From: Gammaproteobacteria bacterium
GTDB taxonomy: Bacteria; Pseudomonadota; Gammaproteobacteria; Burkholderiales; Gallionellaceae
Reading direction: 5' to 3'
Assembly: GCA_018820925.1 (NCBI GenBank)
Contig: JAHJNJ010000036.1
Span: 1-64,000 of the forward strand
Length of the DNA: 64,000 bases
Part shown: in pieces, positions 38,321-45,977 of the stretch
Position numbering within the stretch: position 1 is the first letter of the stretch
How the letters are laid out: each line of letters starts with the position of its first letter
Position numbers and translations under genes: made by a program
Notes under the pieces: model-generated
What the model was told of the DNA's origin: nothing
What the model saw: only the letters and a program-made list of their open reading frames with translations
Database searches by the model: none

Positions 38321-38929
38321 ATGAAAACGTTCAACGAACCTCTGCTGCTACTGGTGATCGGCACCGTCATCCTCGCCCTCACCGCCATCCACCCCCACGA
38401 CTATCCCACCTGGTGGATGGAGACCGCGCCCATATTCATCGCCGTCCCCATCCTCGTCGCCACGCACAAGAACTTCACCCTCACTCCGCTGCTCTACCGC
38501 CTGCTGTTCCTGCACGCCCTCATCCTCATGGTCGGCGGGCACTACACTTACGCCGAAGTACCGCTGGGCTACTGGATGCAGGACTGGTTCGGCTTCGCGC
38601 GCAACAACTACGACAAGATCGGCCCCCTCGCCCAAGGCTTCATCCCCGCCATGCTGTTCCGCGAACTGCTGCTGCGCAGCTCACCGTTGAAGCAAGGAAA
38701 ACTGCTGTTCACACTGGTGGCCGCCTGCTGTCTCGCGGTGAGCGCCACTTACGAACTCATCGAATGGGCGGCGGCGGAGATGATGGGCGAAGGCGCGGAT
38801 GCCTTCCTCGGCACGCAGGGTTATGCGTGGGATACGCAGTCGGATATGTTGATGGCGTTGATCGGGGCGATTGTGGCGCAGGTGGTGTTGGGGAGGGTGC
38901 AGGATAGACAACTATTGCGAGGAGGCTAG
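38321..38929 (+). CDS. DUF2238 (YjdF-like) integral membrane protein
   Basis: A 202-residue inner-membrane protein of the DUF2238/YjdF family, function unknown, with about six hydrophobic helices and the motif VSATYELIEWAAAEMMGEGADAFLGTQG. The ATG at 38321 is used; the GGAGG box is about 12 bases away, a little far. The stop codon and last codons fall at the edge of a palindromic element arm (38926-38956), and two further copies of the gene's 3' part lie 1.2-1.5 kb downstream, so the native C-terminus may have been replaced. Confidence 0.85.
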   Translation: MKTFNEPLLLLVIGTVILALTAIHPHDYPTWWMETAPIFIAVPILVATHKNFTLTPLLYRLLFLHALILMVGGHYTYAEVPLGYWMQDWFGFARNNYDKIGPLAQGFIPAMLFRELLLRSSPLKQGKLLFTLVAACCLAVSATYELIEWAAAEMMGEGADAFLGTQGYAWDTQSDMLMALIGAIVAQVVLGRVQDRQLLRGG

Positions 38930-38956
38930 GGTGGGCCCGCCTTTGTGCCCACGCGG
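38926..38956. repeat. Single palindromic arm overlapping the YjdF-like stop codon
   Basis: This 31-base sequence differs at four positions from the left arm of the element between gap and pgk (11931-11961). The TAG stop of the YjdF-like gene is inside it, and the stop of the convergent small gene begins at the next base. Confidence 0.8.
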
Positions 38957-39157
38957 TTACGGCTCTTTATTCCCAGAACCTGCTAGGAGATTCCGCTTGG
39001 CGCGATAAGCTTCCACAGCGGTCTTCAATTCTTCATCCGTCGCGGGGCGGCCATCTTCATCTTTACCATCCCACACGTAAAAATTTTCAGGCAGGATTGC
39101 GCGCACTGCCGCCATCACTTCTTCTCGTGTCATTGCATTTGTTTTCGAGCAAGCCAT
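38957..39157 (-). CDS. Small hypothetical protein
   Basis: A 66-residue acidic/basic soluble protein, MACSKTNAMTREEVMAAVRA at its start and a C-terminal helix TAVEAYRAKRNLLAGSGNKEP. I do not recognise it. The start at 39157 follows GAGG by six bases; a second ATG at 39133 is possible. It lies next to the vapBC pair and its composition is that of an antitoxin-like or regulatory peptide, but no toxin partner of its own is present. Confidence 0.5.
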   Translation of the reverse strand: MACSKTNAMTREEVMAAVRAILPENFYVWDGKDEDGRPATDEELKTAVEAYRAKRNLLAGSGNKEP

Positions 39158-39199
39158 CTCACACCTCACGTTTATTATTGCTTGCGTGGTGAAGTCTGA

Positions 39200-39613
39200 T
39201 TACCTGGGTTCACCACCCACCCAGTTCTCCAACAACAGCCCCGGCACTTTTTCAAACTCGCGCAGGTTATTCGTGACCAGTGTCAAACCGTTGCTACGTG
39301 CATGGGCAGCGATATGCAAATCATTCACGCCAATCGGCTGCCCGATCTTTTCCAGCACGGCGCGGATGTTGCCATACTGCCACGCTGCCTTATCGTCATA
39401 GGCAAGCACGGCCAAGCGACTCACAAAGTCCTCAACCACAGCCATGTTGCGCGACACATCGCTGCTCTTTTCTGCACCGTGTACCAACTCTGCCAGCGTG
39501 ATGGATGAAATCGCCATACGCCCGTGATGCCGATTGAAAATCTCCAGCACCTCCATAGGACGTTGCCTGATCACATAGATGACGATGTTGGTATCGAGCA
39601 GATATTTCAACAT
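39200..39613 (-). CDS. vapC: VapC-type PIN-domain toxin
   Basis: A 137-residue PIN-domain ribonuclease, the toxin of a type II pair; relatives cut initiator tRNA. The acidic active site is complete: LLDTNIVIY (first aspartate), LAELVHGAEKS (glutamate) and GVNDLHIAAHA, then TNNLREFEKVPGL. It begins eight bases after vapB ends. It sits between an intact YjdF-like gene and duplicated pieces of that gene, which suggests that the module arrived by insertion or rode along with a duplication. Confidence 0.92.
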   Translation of the reverse strand: MLKYLLDTNIVIYVIRQRPMEVLEIFNRHHGRMAISSITLAELVHGAEKSSDVSRNMAVVEDFVSRLAVLAYDDKAAWQYGNIRAVLEKIGQPIGVNDLHIAAHARSNGLTLVTNNLREFEKVPGLLLENWVGGEPR

Positions 39614-39621
39614 GGCCGCAC

Positions 39622-39855
39622 CTATAGACTGTCGCGATCCGCCTGAATCTGACTTGCGCGTTCAGACATAAAGTCTGAAGTCGGCATGGTTGCTCCCTGA
39701 AAAAAGCTGTCCCAAGAAGCAGTGGCTGGCGAAATGATTCGTTCCTGCCCCTTGCTGCGCACCTCAACTTTTTTTACCGAATCGGGGAAACGCATTTCTG
39801 CGGGCAAACGAACAGCCTGTGTGCGGTTGTTGTTAAACACAGTACTGATAGACAT
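39622..39855 (-). CDS. vapB: VapB-type antitoxin (AbrB/MazE fold)
   Basis: A 77-residue antitoxin. The N-terminal swapped-hairpin DNA-binding part is SISTVFNNNRTQAVRLPAEMRFP, typical of VapB, and the C-terminal half should bind and block VapC. The start at 39855 has GGAGG five bases upstream; an in-frame ATG at 39885 lacks this. The pair is expected to repress its own promoter in 39856-39940. Confidence 0.9.
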   Translation of the reverse strand: MSISTVFNNNRTQAVRLPAEMRFPDSVKKVEVRSKGQERIISPATASWDSFFQGATMPTSDFMSERASQIQADRDSL

Positions 39856-39944
39856 GATAACCTCCAAAACTGATGCGCTATACATGGACTATATACGTGC
39901 AAAGACCGTGCGGTCAAGGCACAATTTGCGCTGTGGGTTTTGGC

Positions 39945-40126
39945 CTCGCGGTGAGCGCCACTTACGAACTCATCGAATGGGTGGCGGTGGAGATGATGGG
40001 TGAAGGCGCGGATGCCTTCCTCGGCACGCAGGGTTATGCGTGGGATACGCAGTCGGATATGTTCATGGCGCTGATCGGGGCGGTGGTTGCGCAGGTGGTG
40101 CTGGGGAAGGTGCAGGATAAACAACT
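39945..40126 (+). pseudogene. Second copy of the YjdF-like 3' part
   Basis: These 182 bases align without gaps to 38732-38913 of the intact YjdF-like gene with about 11 differences (about 94%). The frame is open and encodes LAVSATYELIEW through VLGKVQDKQL, but the first two thirds of the gene and any start are missing. At its 3' end the frame runs straight into a palindromic element. Confidence 0.85.
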
Positions 40127-40127
40127 T

Positions 40128-40198
40128 GTAGGTTGGGTGGAGCGTAGCGATACCCAACAAAAACTGCGATGGGTATCGCATTGCTCAACCCATCCTAC
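40128..40198. repeat. Two-armed palindromic element within the YjdF-like fragments
   Basis: Arms 40128-40158 and 40168-40198 pair with six mismatches in 31 bases. The left arm is identical to 38230-38260. It separates the second and third copies of the YjdF-like 3' end. Confidence 0.9.
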
Positions 40199-40203
40199 GC
40201 GAG

Positions 40204-40287
40204 CTGATGGCGTTGATCGGGGCGATTGTTGCGCAGGCGTTGTTGGGGAAGGTGCAGGGCAAACAACTCGAACGTAAGGTGCTATAA
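40204..40287 (+). pseudogene. Third copy of the YjdF-like 3' end
   Basis: These 84 bases encode LMALIGAIVAQALLGKVQGK then QLERKVL and a TAA stop. The first 65 bases match the end of the intact gene (LMALIGAIVAQVVLGRVQD). Because it alone ends in an ordinary coding tail rather than in a palindrome, it may preserve the original C-terminus of the family in this genome. Confidence 0.75.
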
Positions 40288-40294
40288 ACGAACC

Positions 40295-41146
40295 CTACTT
40301 GGCTTGCTTGAGAACATTGAACGCAACCCGCCAAGATTCATGATTAATAAAAACTGCCTGCTCAAGCTGAAAGTGCTCTGGGCTATACCTAACCGAAGGA
40401 CCGAAATCAAAGAGGCCGAAGTTCAGCCGCGTGTCAGGTACGTACCCAAACTTCTTGGCGGTTTTGACCAGTTCCTTAACGTCATGGATTAAACGTGGGG
40501 GTTCGAATTGCGAGATGAATTCCTTCAGGCACTTTTCGGCGAACTGCAAAGAATGCCATGCGGACAAAGAAGAGTTGGTTTTGTATCCGCATAGAAGTTC
40601 ACAACTGACATGAATATCCGATGATGCACTCTTGATTAAGTCGCTCTTTCGATGTTTCAGTTTATTTGTAACTTCATAACACGTTTCGAACATAGCCAGA
40701 ATCTGGCTCTCAAATTCTCCACTTAAACGTTCACGGACGTGTTGAGGAAGATCTGTAATGTGATCAACAGCGTTAAGAACACGGTTGTCTGAAAACCGCT
40801 CCTTTGCTGCCAACACAGTAAAGCTGCCGTAAATTAGTGGAATGCGGCATTGATATACCGCACCTTCTATCATTAGAGGGAACTGAGCTGGGCTTGGATC
40901 AATTTTGAGCTTATTGCCATACTTTTCGCTGTACCACTTATTGACGTGGTCAGAAAGATTCATCTCTGTTACAGGAAAGCATAGATTCGGCTTAAAAGGG
41001 TGCGCAATACGTCCTGCTACTTGATGCAATTGGAATATGGAAACTATTGCCAGCATCGGTCTCAGAGAAATTGGAGTGCTCTCCGCTGCAAGCTTCGAAT
41101 CAATATCACAGATTGCATTCTCGAAAGCTTCTTTGTGGAGTTCCAT
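40295..41146 (-). CDS. Hypothetical protein, helical, HEPN-like C-terminal half
   Basis: I do not recognise this 283-residue protein. It has no signal peptide or membrane helix. The segment AWHSLQFAEKCLKEFISQF followed by HDVKELVKTAKKFGY resembles the helical layout of HEPN domains, but the catalytic R-x4-6-H motif is not clear. Its codon use is AT-richer than the neighbours, a sign of transfer. A TTG at 41164 overlapping the ampG stop is an alternative start; the ATG at 41146 is preferred, although its ribosome-binding site is weak. Confidence 0.6.
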   Translation of the reverse strand: MELHKEAFENAICDIDSKLAAESTPISLRPMLAIVSIFQLHQVAGRIAHPFKPNLCFPVTEMNLSDHVNKWYSEKYGNKLKIDPSPAQFPLMIEGAVYQCRIPLIYGSFTVLAAKERFSDNRVLNAVDHITDLPQHVRERLSGEFESQILAMFETCYEVTNKLKHRKSDLIKSASSDIHVSCELLCGYKTNSSLSAWHSLQFAEKCLKEFISQFEPPRLIHDVKELVKTAKKFGYVPDTRLNFGLFDFGPSVRYSPEHFQLEQAVFINHESWRVAFNVLKQAK

Positions 41147-41160
41147 AACAACGGTTTTCT

Positions 41161-42417
41161 TCAAGGCACATTCTGCTGCGCTTCACCCCAAGGAGCAACC
41201 TTAAGCAACAGCAACATCCCCGGTATCGCCAACACCGCGCACAGCAAAAAGAACATCGTCCACCCCATCGATTCCACCAGCCAACCCGTCGCCGCATTCG
41301 CAAACGTACGCGGTATCGCCATCAGGCTGGTGAACAACGCAAACTGCGTGGCGGTGTAGGCGGGGTGGGTGGTGCGGGCGATGAAGGCGACGAAGGCGAC
41401 CGTGCCGAGGCCGACGCCGAGTGCTTCCATTCCGATGACCAGCGCGAGCTGGGTGCGCTCTAGCGCGCCGATCTCGCTGTGATAGCCGATCGAGGCCAGC
41501 CAGGCGAAGCCGAAGATGGACACCACCTGCACCACGCCGAACAGCCACAGCGCGCGGTTGATGCCGATCTTCACCATCCACAATCCGCCCAGCATGCCGC
41601 CGATGATGGAGGGCCACAGGCCGGCATTCTTGGCGATGAGGCCGATGTCGGTCTTGGAGAATCCCATGTCGAGGTAGAACGGCGTCGCCAGCGCGGTGCA
41701 CATGCTGTCGCCAAGTTTGTAGAACAGCAGGAAGGCCAGCACCAGCAGCGCGCTGTTCCAGCCTTTGCGCGTGATGAACTCGTGGAAAGGTTCCACCACC
41801 GCTTCGCGTAGCGTCTTGGGGGGCGAGGCGCGGTGCGGCTCGCTCACCATCAGCGTCATCGCCATGCCGGGCAGCATGAACAGGGCGGTGATGATGAATA
41901 CCGTGCTCCACGGCAGAAAGTCGGCGAGGATGAGCGAGAGCGAACCGGGCACTAGTCCGGCGATGCGGTAGGCGTTGACATGGATGGCATTGCCGAGGCC
42001 GAGCTCCACATCGCTCAGCAGTTCGCGGCGGTAGGCGTCGATCGCGATGTCCTGCGTGGCGCTCAGCACCGCGAGCAGGGTGCAGAACAGCACGATGGCA
42101 GTCATGTCAGTCTGCGGCGAAAAACCCCCGAGCGCGGCGATCACCGCCAGCAGGCCGATCTGCGTGACCAGCATCCAGCCGCGCCGACGGCCGAGTATAG
42201 GCAAAACATAGCGATCAAGGAACGGCGACCACAGGAACTTCCAGGTGTAGGGGAACTGGATCAGCGCGAACAGGCCGATGGTCTTGAGGTCGATCTGCTC
42301 AGAGCGCAGCCAGGCGGGGACGAGGTTGAACAGCAGGAACAGCGGCAGGCCGGAGGCGAAGCCGGTGAACACGCATATCAACATGCGCTTGGTAAAAAGC
42401 TGTTCCCAGACTGTCAT
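41161..42417 (-). CDS. ampG: Muropeptide permease AmpG (MFS)
   Basis: AmpG imports GlcNAc-anhydro-muropeptides from the periplasm for cell-wall recycling. The 418-residue protein has about 12 membrane helices and the family motifs FASGLPLFLLFNLVPAWLR, FPYTWKFLWSPFLDRY and SATQDIAIDAYRRELL. It follows metW closely (three bases) on the minus strand. It pairs functionally with AmgK and MurU encoded at 58.4-60.3 kb. Confidence 0.92.
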   Translation of the reverse strand: MTVWEQLFTKRMLICVFTGFASGLPLFLLFNLVPAWLRSEQIDLKTIGLFALIQFPYTWKFLWSPFLDRYVLPILGRRRGWMLVTQIGLLAVIAALGGFSPQTDMTAIVLFCTLLAVLSATQDIAIDAYRRELLSDVELGLGNAIHVNAYRIAGLVPGSLSLILADFLPWSTVFIITALFMLPGMAMTLMVSEPHRASPPKTLREAVVEPFHEFITRKGWNSALLVLAFLLFYKLGDSMCTALATPFYLDMGFSKTDIGLIAKNAGLWPSIIGGMLGGLWMVKIGINRALWLFGVVQVVSIFGFAWLASIGYHSEIGALERTQLALVIGMEALGVGLGTVAFVAFIARTTHPAYTATQFALFTSLMAIPRTFANAATGWLVESMGWTMFFLLCAVLAIPGMLLLLKVAPWGEAQQNVP

Positions 42418-42420
42418 GGG

Positions 42421-43023
42421 TTAAGCTTCGCGCCGGAAGCGATACACCGCCGTGCTGCCGAGCAGGTTTGGCAACATATGCACTTCACTGCCGTTGGTCA
42501 TCACATGCCGTCCGAGGATGAGAATCTTTTGGTGGTCACACAGGATCTCGAAATCGTCCAGCGTGCACAGGTGCACGTTCGGCGTGTCGTACCACTGATA
42601 CGGGAGCTCATCGGAGACCGGCATGTTACCCAGCATCACCTGCAGACGATTTTTCCAGTAGCCGAAGTTGGGGAAACTGATGATCCCTTCGCGCCCCACG
42701 CGCACGATCTCTTTCATCAACGCTTCGGTATGGCGTGTCGCCTGCAAGGTTTGCGACAGGATGACAAAATCAAATGACTGATTCTCAAAATCGGCGATGC
42801 CGGACTCCAGATCACTCTGAATCACGTTAACGCCGTTGGCGATACTGGCTGCAATATTTGCGTCGCTGATTTCTACACCGTAGCCGCGCACCTGACGTGT
42901 TTCGCGCAAATAACGCAACAGGCTGCCGTCACCACAACCGAGGTCGAGCACGGAAGATCCTTGCGGTATCCAGGCGGCGATAGCGGCAAAGTCGGGACGG
43001 GACTGGATTATCGAGGTATTCAT
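42421..43023 (-). CDS. metW: Methionine biosynthesis protein MetW
   Basis: MetW is a small methyltransferase-fold protein that works with MetX in acylation of homoserine. The 200-residue product has the SAM motif [17 protein letters not shown] near residue 25 and conserved [19 protein letters not shown] and [17 protein letters not shown]. The ATG overlaps the metX stop by four bases, so the two are coupled and share the riboswitch upstream of metX. Confidence 0.94.
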   Translation of the reverse strand: MNTSIIQSRPDFAAIAAWIPQGSSVLDLGCGDGSLLRYLRETRQVRGYGVEISDANIAASIANGVNVIQSDLESGIADFENQSFDFVILSQTLQATRHTEALMKEIVRVGREGIISFPNFGYWKNRLQVMLGNMPVSDELPYQWYDTPNVHLCTLDDFEILCDHQKILILGRHVMTNGSEVHMLPNLLGSTAVYRFRREA

Positions 43024-44153
43024 GAAGATATTTCCTCATTAATCCGGCTCAGATAGTTTCGCATCACCGCAAAGTATTGCTCATCTTCCATCAGGAATGC
43101 GTCATGCCCATGCGCGGAAGTGATTTCCGCATAGCTCACATCGCGCTTGTTGTGCAGCAGTGCATGCACGATTTCGCGCGAACGTTCCGGCGCGAAGCGC
43201 CAGTCGGTGGTGAACGATATCACGAGGAACTTTGCCTGTGCCGGTGCGAAGGCACGATTCAGGTTGCCATCCAGGTCGCGTGCCGGATCGAAATAATCCA
43301 GCGCCTTGGTCATCAGCAGATAAGTGTTGGCGTCGAAATACGCGGCGAACTTATCGCCCTGATAGCGCAGATACGATTCGATCTGGAATTCGATGTCATA
43401 ACTGAAATTCAGTTTGCCCGTGCGCAGCTCGCGCCCGAACTTGTCCGCCATCGCATCGTCGGACAGATAGGTGATGTGACCCAGCATGCGCGCCAGGCGC
43501 AGGCCGCGTGTGGGTACCACACCATGCTGGTAGAAATCGCCGCCGTGGAAATCCGGGTCGGTCAGGATGGCGCTACGAGCGACATCGTTGAAAGCGATAT
43601 TTTGCGCCGTAAGATGCGGCGCGGACGCAATGGCCAATACATGCCGCACGCGCCCGGGATAAGACAGTGCCCACTGCATGGCCTGCATGCCACCCAGGCT
43701 GCCACCAAGGACAGCCGCGAACTGCTGAATGCCGAGCAAGTCGGCCAGGCGCGCCTGTGACTCCACCCAGTCTTCCACCGTGACGACCGGAAAACTTGCG
43801 CCATAGGGTTTGCCGGTACGGGGATCAATGCTGGAAGGTCCGGTCGAACCGTGACAGCCGCCGAGGTTATTCAGCCCGATGACGAAAAACTTGTTGGTGT
43901 CGATAGGCTTGCCCGGCCCCACCATGTTGTCCCACCAGCCGATATTCTGTGTATCGTCGGCGTAGTATCCGGCGACATGATGGTGGCCGGACAAAGCGTG
44001 ACAGATCAGGATGGCGTTGGATTTGGCGGCATTCAGGGTACCGTAAGTCTCGTACACCAGGTCATGGCGCGGCAACACCGCGCCGCTCCGGAAAGTGAAC
44101 GGTGCTTCAAACGTGGCGCGTTGCGCCGAAACAATGCCAACCGAGGTGCTCAA
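43020..44153 (-). CDS. metX: Homoserine O-acyltransferase
   Basis: MetX activates homoserine with an acetyl or succinyl group for methionine synthesis. The 377-residue alpha/beta hydrolase has its nucleophile serine in [16 protein letters not shown], the aspartate near [16 protein letters not shown] and the histidine in [10 protein letters not shown]. Betaproteobacterial MetX are often succinyltransferases; the acyl donor is not decided here. A TTG start at 44153 is supported by GGAG five bases upstream (44159-44162). An attenuator and a SAM-II-type aptamer lie directly before it. Confidence 0.94.
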   Translation of the reverse strand: MSTSVGIVSAQRATFEAPFTFRSGAVLPRHDLVYETYGTLNAAKSNAILICHALSGHHHVAGYYADDTQNIGWWDNMVGPGKPIDTNKFFVIGLNNLGGCHGSTGPSSIDPRTGKPYGASFPVVTVEDWVESQARLADLLGIQQFAAVLGGSLGGMQAMQWALSYPGRVRHVLAIASAPHLTAQNIAFNDVARSAILTDPDFHGGDFYQHGVVPTRGLRLARMLGHITYLSDDAMADKFGRELRTGKLNFSYDIEFQIESYLRYQGDKFAAYFDANTYLLMTKALDYFDPARDLDGNLNRAFAPAQAKFLVISFTTDWRFAPERSREIVHALLHNKRDVSYAEITSAHGHDAFLMEDEQYFAVMRNYLSRINEEISS

Positions 44154-44162
44154 AAAAACTCC

Positions 44163-44199
44163 AAAAGAAAAACCCGCACAGCCTGGGCTAGAGCGGGTT
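44163..44199 (-). terminator. Attenuator between the SAM-II aptamer and metX
   Basis: On the minus strand a 7-bp stem AACCCGC / GCGGGTT, with a small inner pairing AGCC/GGCT, is followed by a run of T (44163-44172 complement). It lies seven bases downstream of the aptamer and touches the metX ribosome-binding site, the expected layout for transcriptional control. Confidence 0.8.
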
Positions 44200-44205
44200 C
44201 GACTC

Positions 44206-44256
44206 GCTTTAGCTGGAATATTTTACGTGCCCCGCAAGCTGATTCAAATCGGCACG
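44206..44256 (-). ncRNA. SAM-II-type riboswitch controlling metXW
   Basis: Read on the minus strand, the region begins with the 6-bp helix P1 (CGTGCC at 44256-44251 with GGCACG at 44231-44226). The loop starts GATTTGA and contains CTTGCGG; P1 is followed by TAAAA and the 3' end is CCAGCTAAAGC. These are the conserved elements of the SAM-II aptamer (GATTT, TTGC, the P1 3' strand, AAA and AGCTAAA), and SAM-II is known upstream of metX. When SAM is abundant it should switch metXW off. A covariance-model search would settle the class. Confidence 0.75.
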
Positions 44257-44262
44257 GGACGA

Positions 44263-44291
44263 AGTGTCCGTGTTTTGCCAAAACGTGTCAA
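44263..44291 (-). promoter_or_regulatory. Candidate metXW promoter
   Basis: On the minus strand TTGACA (44291-44286) is followed after 17 bases by GACACT (44268-44263), a weak -10. The predicted RNA start falls close to 44256, the first base of the aptamer, which supports both calls. Confidence 0.5.
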
Positions 44292-44457
44292 CCATGCGCC
44301 TTGTACGACATATAAAGGATGAGTCGGAAAAGCGGCAGCTTGTACGCAAAATAATTTTGCAACCTTGTCGTCAAAGGACGAACTGCTGCGTTCTATGTAG
44401 TAAGCACCATTGATTAAAGGGTGCTTGCCTTCAAACACTACTATAAGGAGCATGGCA

Positions 44458-44832
44458 ATGAAAAAGGCACTGACTATTGCAAGTACTTTGTTGATCCTGT
44501 CGGCATCCGCCTATGCGGAAGACACTACATCGGCCGCATCCAACCGCCTGGACAAGCGGGGAGACCGCATCGAACAACGCCTCGATAACCGTGGCGACCG
44601 TATCGAAAACAGGCTGGACAATCGCGGTGATAGAATCGAAAACCGTCTGGATAATCGTGCCGACCGGGCACGTGCCGCTGGCAATGAACAAAAGGCGAAC
44701 AGGCTTGAGAATAAGGGTGACCGCATTGATCAGCGTTTGGACAAGAGAGGCGAGCGAATCGATCAACGCCTGGACAAAAAGGGTGAACGCATCAACAACC
44801 GTCTCGACCGCAGGGCACAACGTAGAAACTGA
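44458..44832 (+). CDS. Secreted hendecad-repeat protein
   Basis: A 124-residue exported protein with a signal peptide cut after SAYA (residue 20). Almost all of the mature part is eight tandem 11-residue units of the type RLDNRGDRIEN (residues 30-124); the fourth unit is enlarged by eight residues (DRARAAGNEQKAN). Eleven-residue periodicity suggests a long straight alpha-helical rod or coiled coil; the alternating D/E and R/K make it very highly charged. The start at 44458 follows AAGGAG by seven bases. Its TGA overlaps the sigma factor ATG (TGATG), so it is the first gene of that operon. No function is known to me. Confidence 0.85.
   Translation: MKKALTIASTLLILSASAYAEDTTSAASNRLDKRGDRIEQRLDNRGDRIENRLDNRGDRIENRLDNRADRARAAGNEQKANRLENKGDRIDQRLDKRGERIDQRLDKKGERINNRLDRRAQRRN
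44545..44829 (+). repeat. 33-bp tandem coding repeats
   Basis: Eight diverged direct repeats, mostly 33 bp, encode the hendecads of the secreted repeat protein. Nucleotide drift at third positions with strongly kept residues points to selection on the protein. Confidence 0.85.
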
Positions 44833-45404
44833 TGTGCGTCAGCGCACTGGCGATTCCCATGGGGTATGACCTTGATAACAGCCGGAACATGCAGGTATTT
44901 CTCGCTGGTATCGAGGGACGTGCCTTTCGCATCGCGCAATTCGCCACGGGCAACCGGGACGATGCATTGGAATTGGTGCAGGAAGCTATGGCCAAACTCG
45001 CACAAAACTATGCGGGAAAGGATGCGGAAGAATGGCCTCCCCTGTTTTACAGCATTCTGCAAACCCGCATTCGTGACTGGCAGCGTCGGCAAACCGTGCG
45101 CAACCGCTTCAGGACCTGGTTCGCATGGAACGAGGATGAAGCAGAGGATGCACTGGAGCAGTATCCCGCCGCCGATTCCAGCGAACCGTCCACGCGGCTG
45201 GAAAACGCGCAGTTCATGACGCGTCTGGATCAGGAACTGAGCGCGCTGCCCTATCGGCAACAGCAGGTATTTTTGCTGCGCGTGTGGGAAGGGCTGGATA
45301 TTTCCCAGACGGCCGCAGCGATGCAATGCTCGGAAAGCAGCGTAAAGACACACTATGCACGCGCGCTGCAAAAACTGCGCGAACAACTGGAGGAACTGCG
45401 ATGA
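44832..45404 (+). CDS. ECF-type RNA polymerase sigma factor
   Basis: A 190-residue sigma-70 family protein with region 2 (AFRIAQFATGNRDDALELVQEAMAKL and PLFYSILQTRIRDWQRRQ) and region 4 (LPYRQQQVFLLRVWEGLDISQTAAAMQCSESSVKTHYARAL, the DNA-binding helix-turn-helix). The ATG at 44832 overlaps the stop of the repeat-protein gene; a later start at 44889 (MQVFLAG) would match relatives equally well. It is followed, overlapping by four bases, by a DUF3619 protein that is the likely anti-sigma factor. This sigma/DUF3619/DUF3106 order is recurrent in Betaproteobacteria. Confidence 0.92.
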   Translation: MCVSALAIPMGYDLDNSRNMQVFLAGIEGRAFRIAQFATGNRDDALELVQEAMAKLAQNYAGKDAEEWPPLFYSILQTRIRDWQRRQTVRNRFRTWFAWNEDEAEDALEQYPAADSSEPSTRLENAQFMTRLDQELSALPYRQQQVFLLRVWEGLDISQTAAAMQCSESSVKTHYARALQKLREQLEELR

Positions 45405-45772
45405 AACCTGATGATGACGCATTTGAAGACAAAGTCAGAGCGACGCTGGATGACAGTGTCGGCAGTCTGGATGCGGAAACGCGCAGACGCCTGGCTGCCA
45501 TGCGCAGGGAAGCGTTCGAGCGCAAGCCGTTCCTGTCGCGCTGGCCGGGCTTCGGGCACTGGGTGCCGGCGACCGCTTTTGCGGCTGTAGCGGTCATGGT
45601 CGTGGTTCTGCTGGTCAGTCCGGCGCAGCAGCAAGCTCCCGACCTGCTCGCGCTGACGGATACGGATGTCGCTTTGGAGTTGCTTGCCAATGACGACGTG
45701 CCCGGCGATCCGGATTTTTATGTCTGGCTGGACACAATGCTGGATGAGGAGATACCGAGCAATGCGAGCTAG
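45401..45772 (+). CDS. DUF3619 single-pass membrane protein, probable anti-sigma factor
   Basis: A 123-residue protein. The cytoplasmic N-terminal part is charged (FEDKVRATLDDSVGSLDAETRRRLAAMRREAF) and is followed by one membrane helix (about 52-70) and a short acidic periplasmic tail. This layout and its position directly after an ECF sigma gene fit an anti-sigma factor, though no zinc-binding anti-sigma motif is present. Its ATG overlaps the sigma stop and its end overlaps the next gene by 11 bases. Confidence 0.8.
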   Translation: MKPDDDAFEDKVRATLDDSVGSLDAETRRRLAAMRREAFERKPFLSRWPGFGHWVPATAFAAVAVMVVVLLVSPAQQQAPDLLALTDTDVALELLANDDVPGDPDFYVWLDTMLDEEIPSNAS

Positions 45773-45977
45773 ATACTGGATGGCATTGGGCTTGCTGCTT
45801 TCCCTGCAAGGCGCCCATGCGGAAGAAGGGAAAGAAAGCGATCCTCCGCTGGAGTTGATCGAGATGCTGGGCGAGGCCGATCAGGTGGAATCCGATCTGG
45901 AAATTGCCATGTCGGAAGTCGAGATAAAAGTAAACGAGCAAGAGACTCACCCCGAGGAGGTGAAAAATGACAACTAA
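45762..45977 (+). CDS. Small exported acidic protein
   Basis: A 71-residue protein with a signal peptide (MRARYWMALGLLLSLQGAHA) and a 51-residue acidic mature part rich in E and D with one predicted helix (LELIEMLGEADQVESDLEIA). I do not recognise the family. It overlaps the DUF3619 gene and the DUF3106 gene by 11 bases each, so it is certainly translated with them. Confidence 0.7.
   Translation: MRARYWMALGLLLSLQGAHAEEGKESDPPLELIEMLGEADQVESDLEIAMSEVEIKVNEQETHPEEVKNDN

Noticed and set aside
44545-44829. The 33-bp tandem repeats as a CRISPR array
   Set aside because: There are no unique spacers; the repeats are contiguous, diverged and in frame with a signal-peptide protein.
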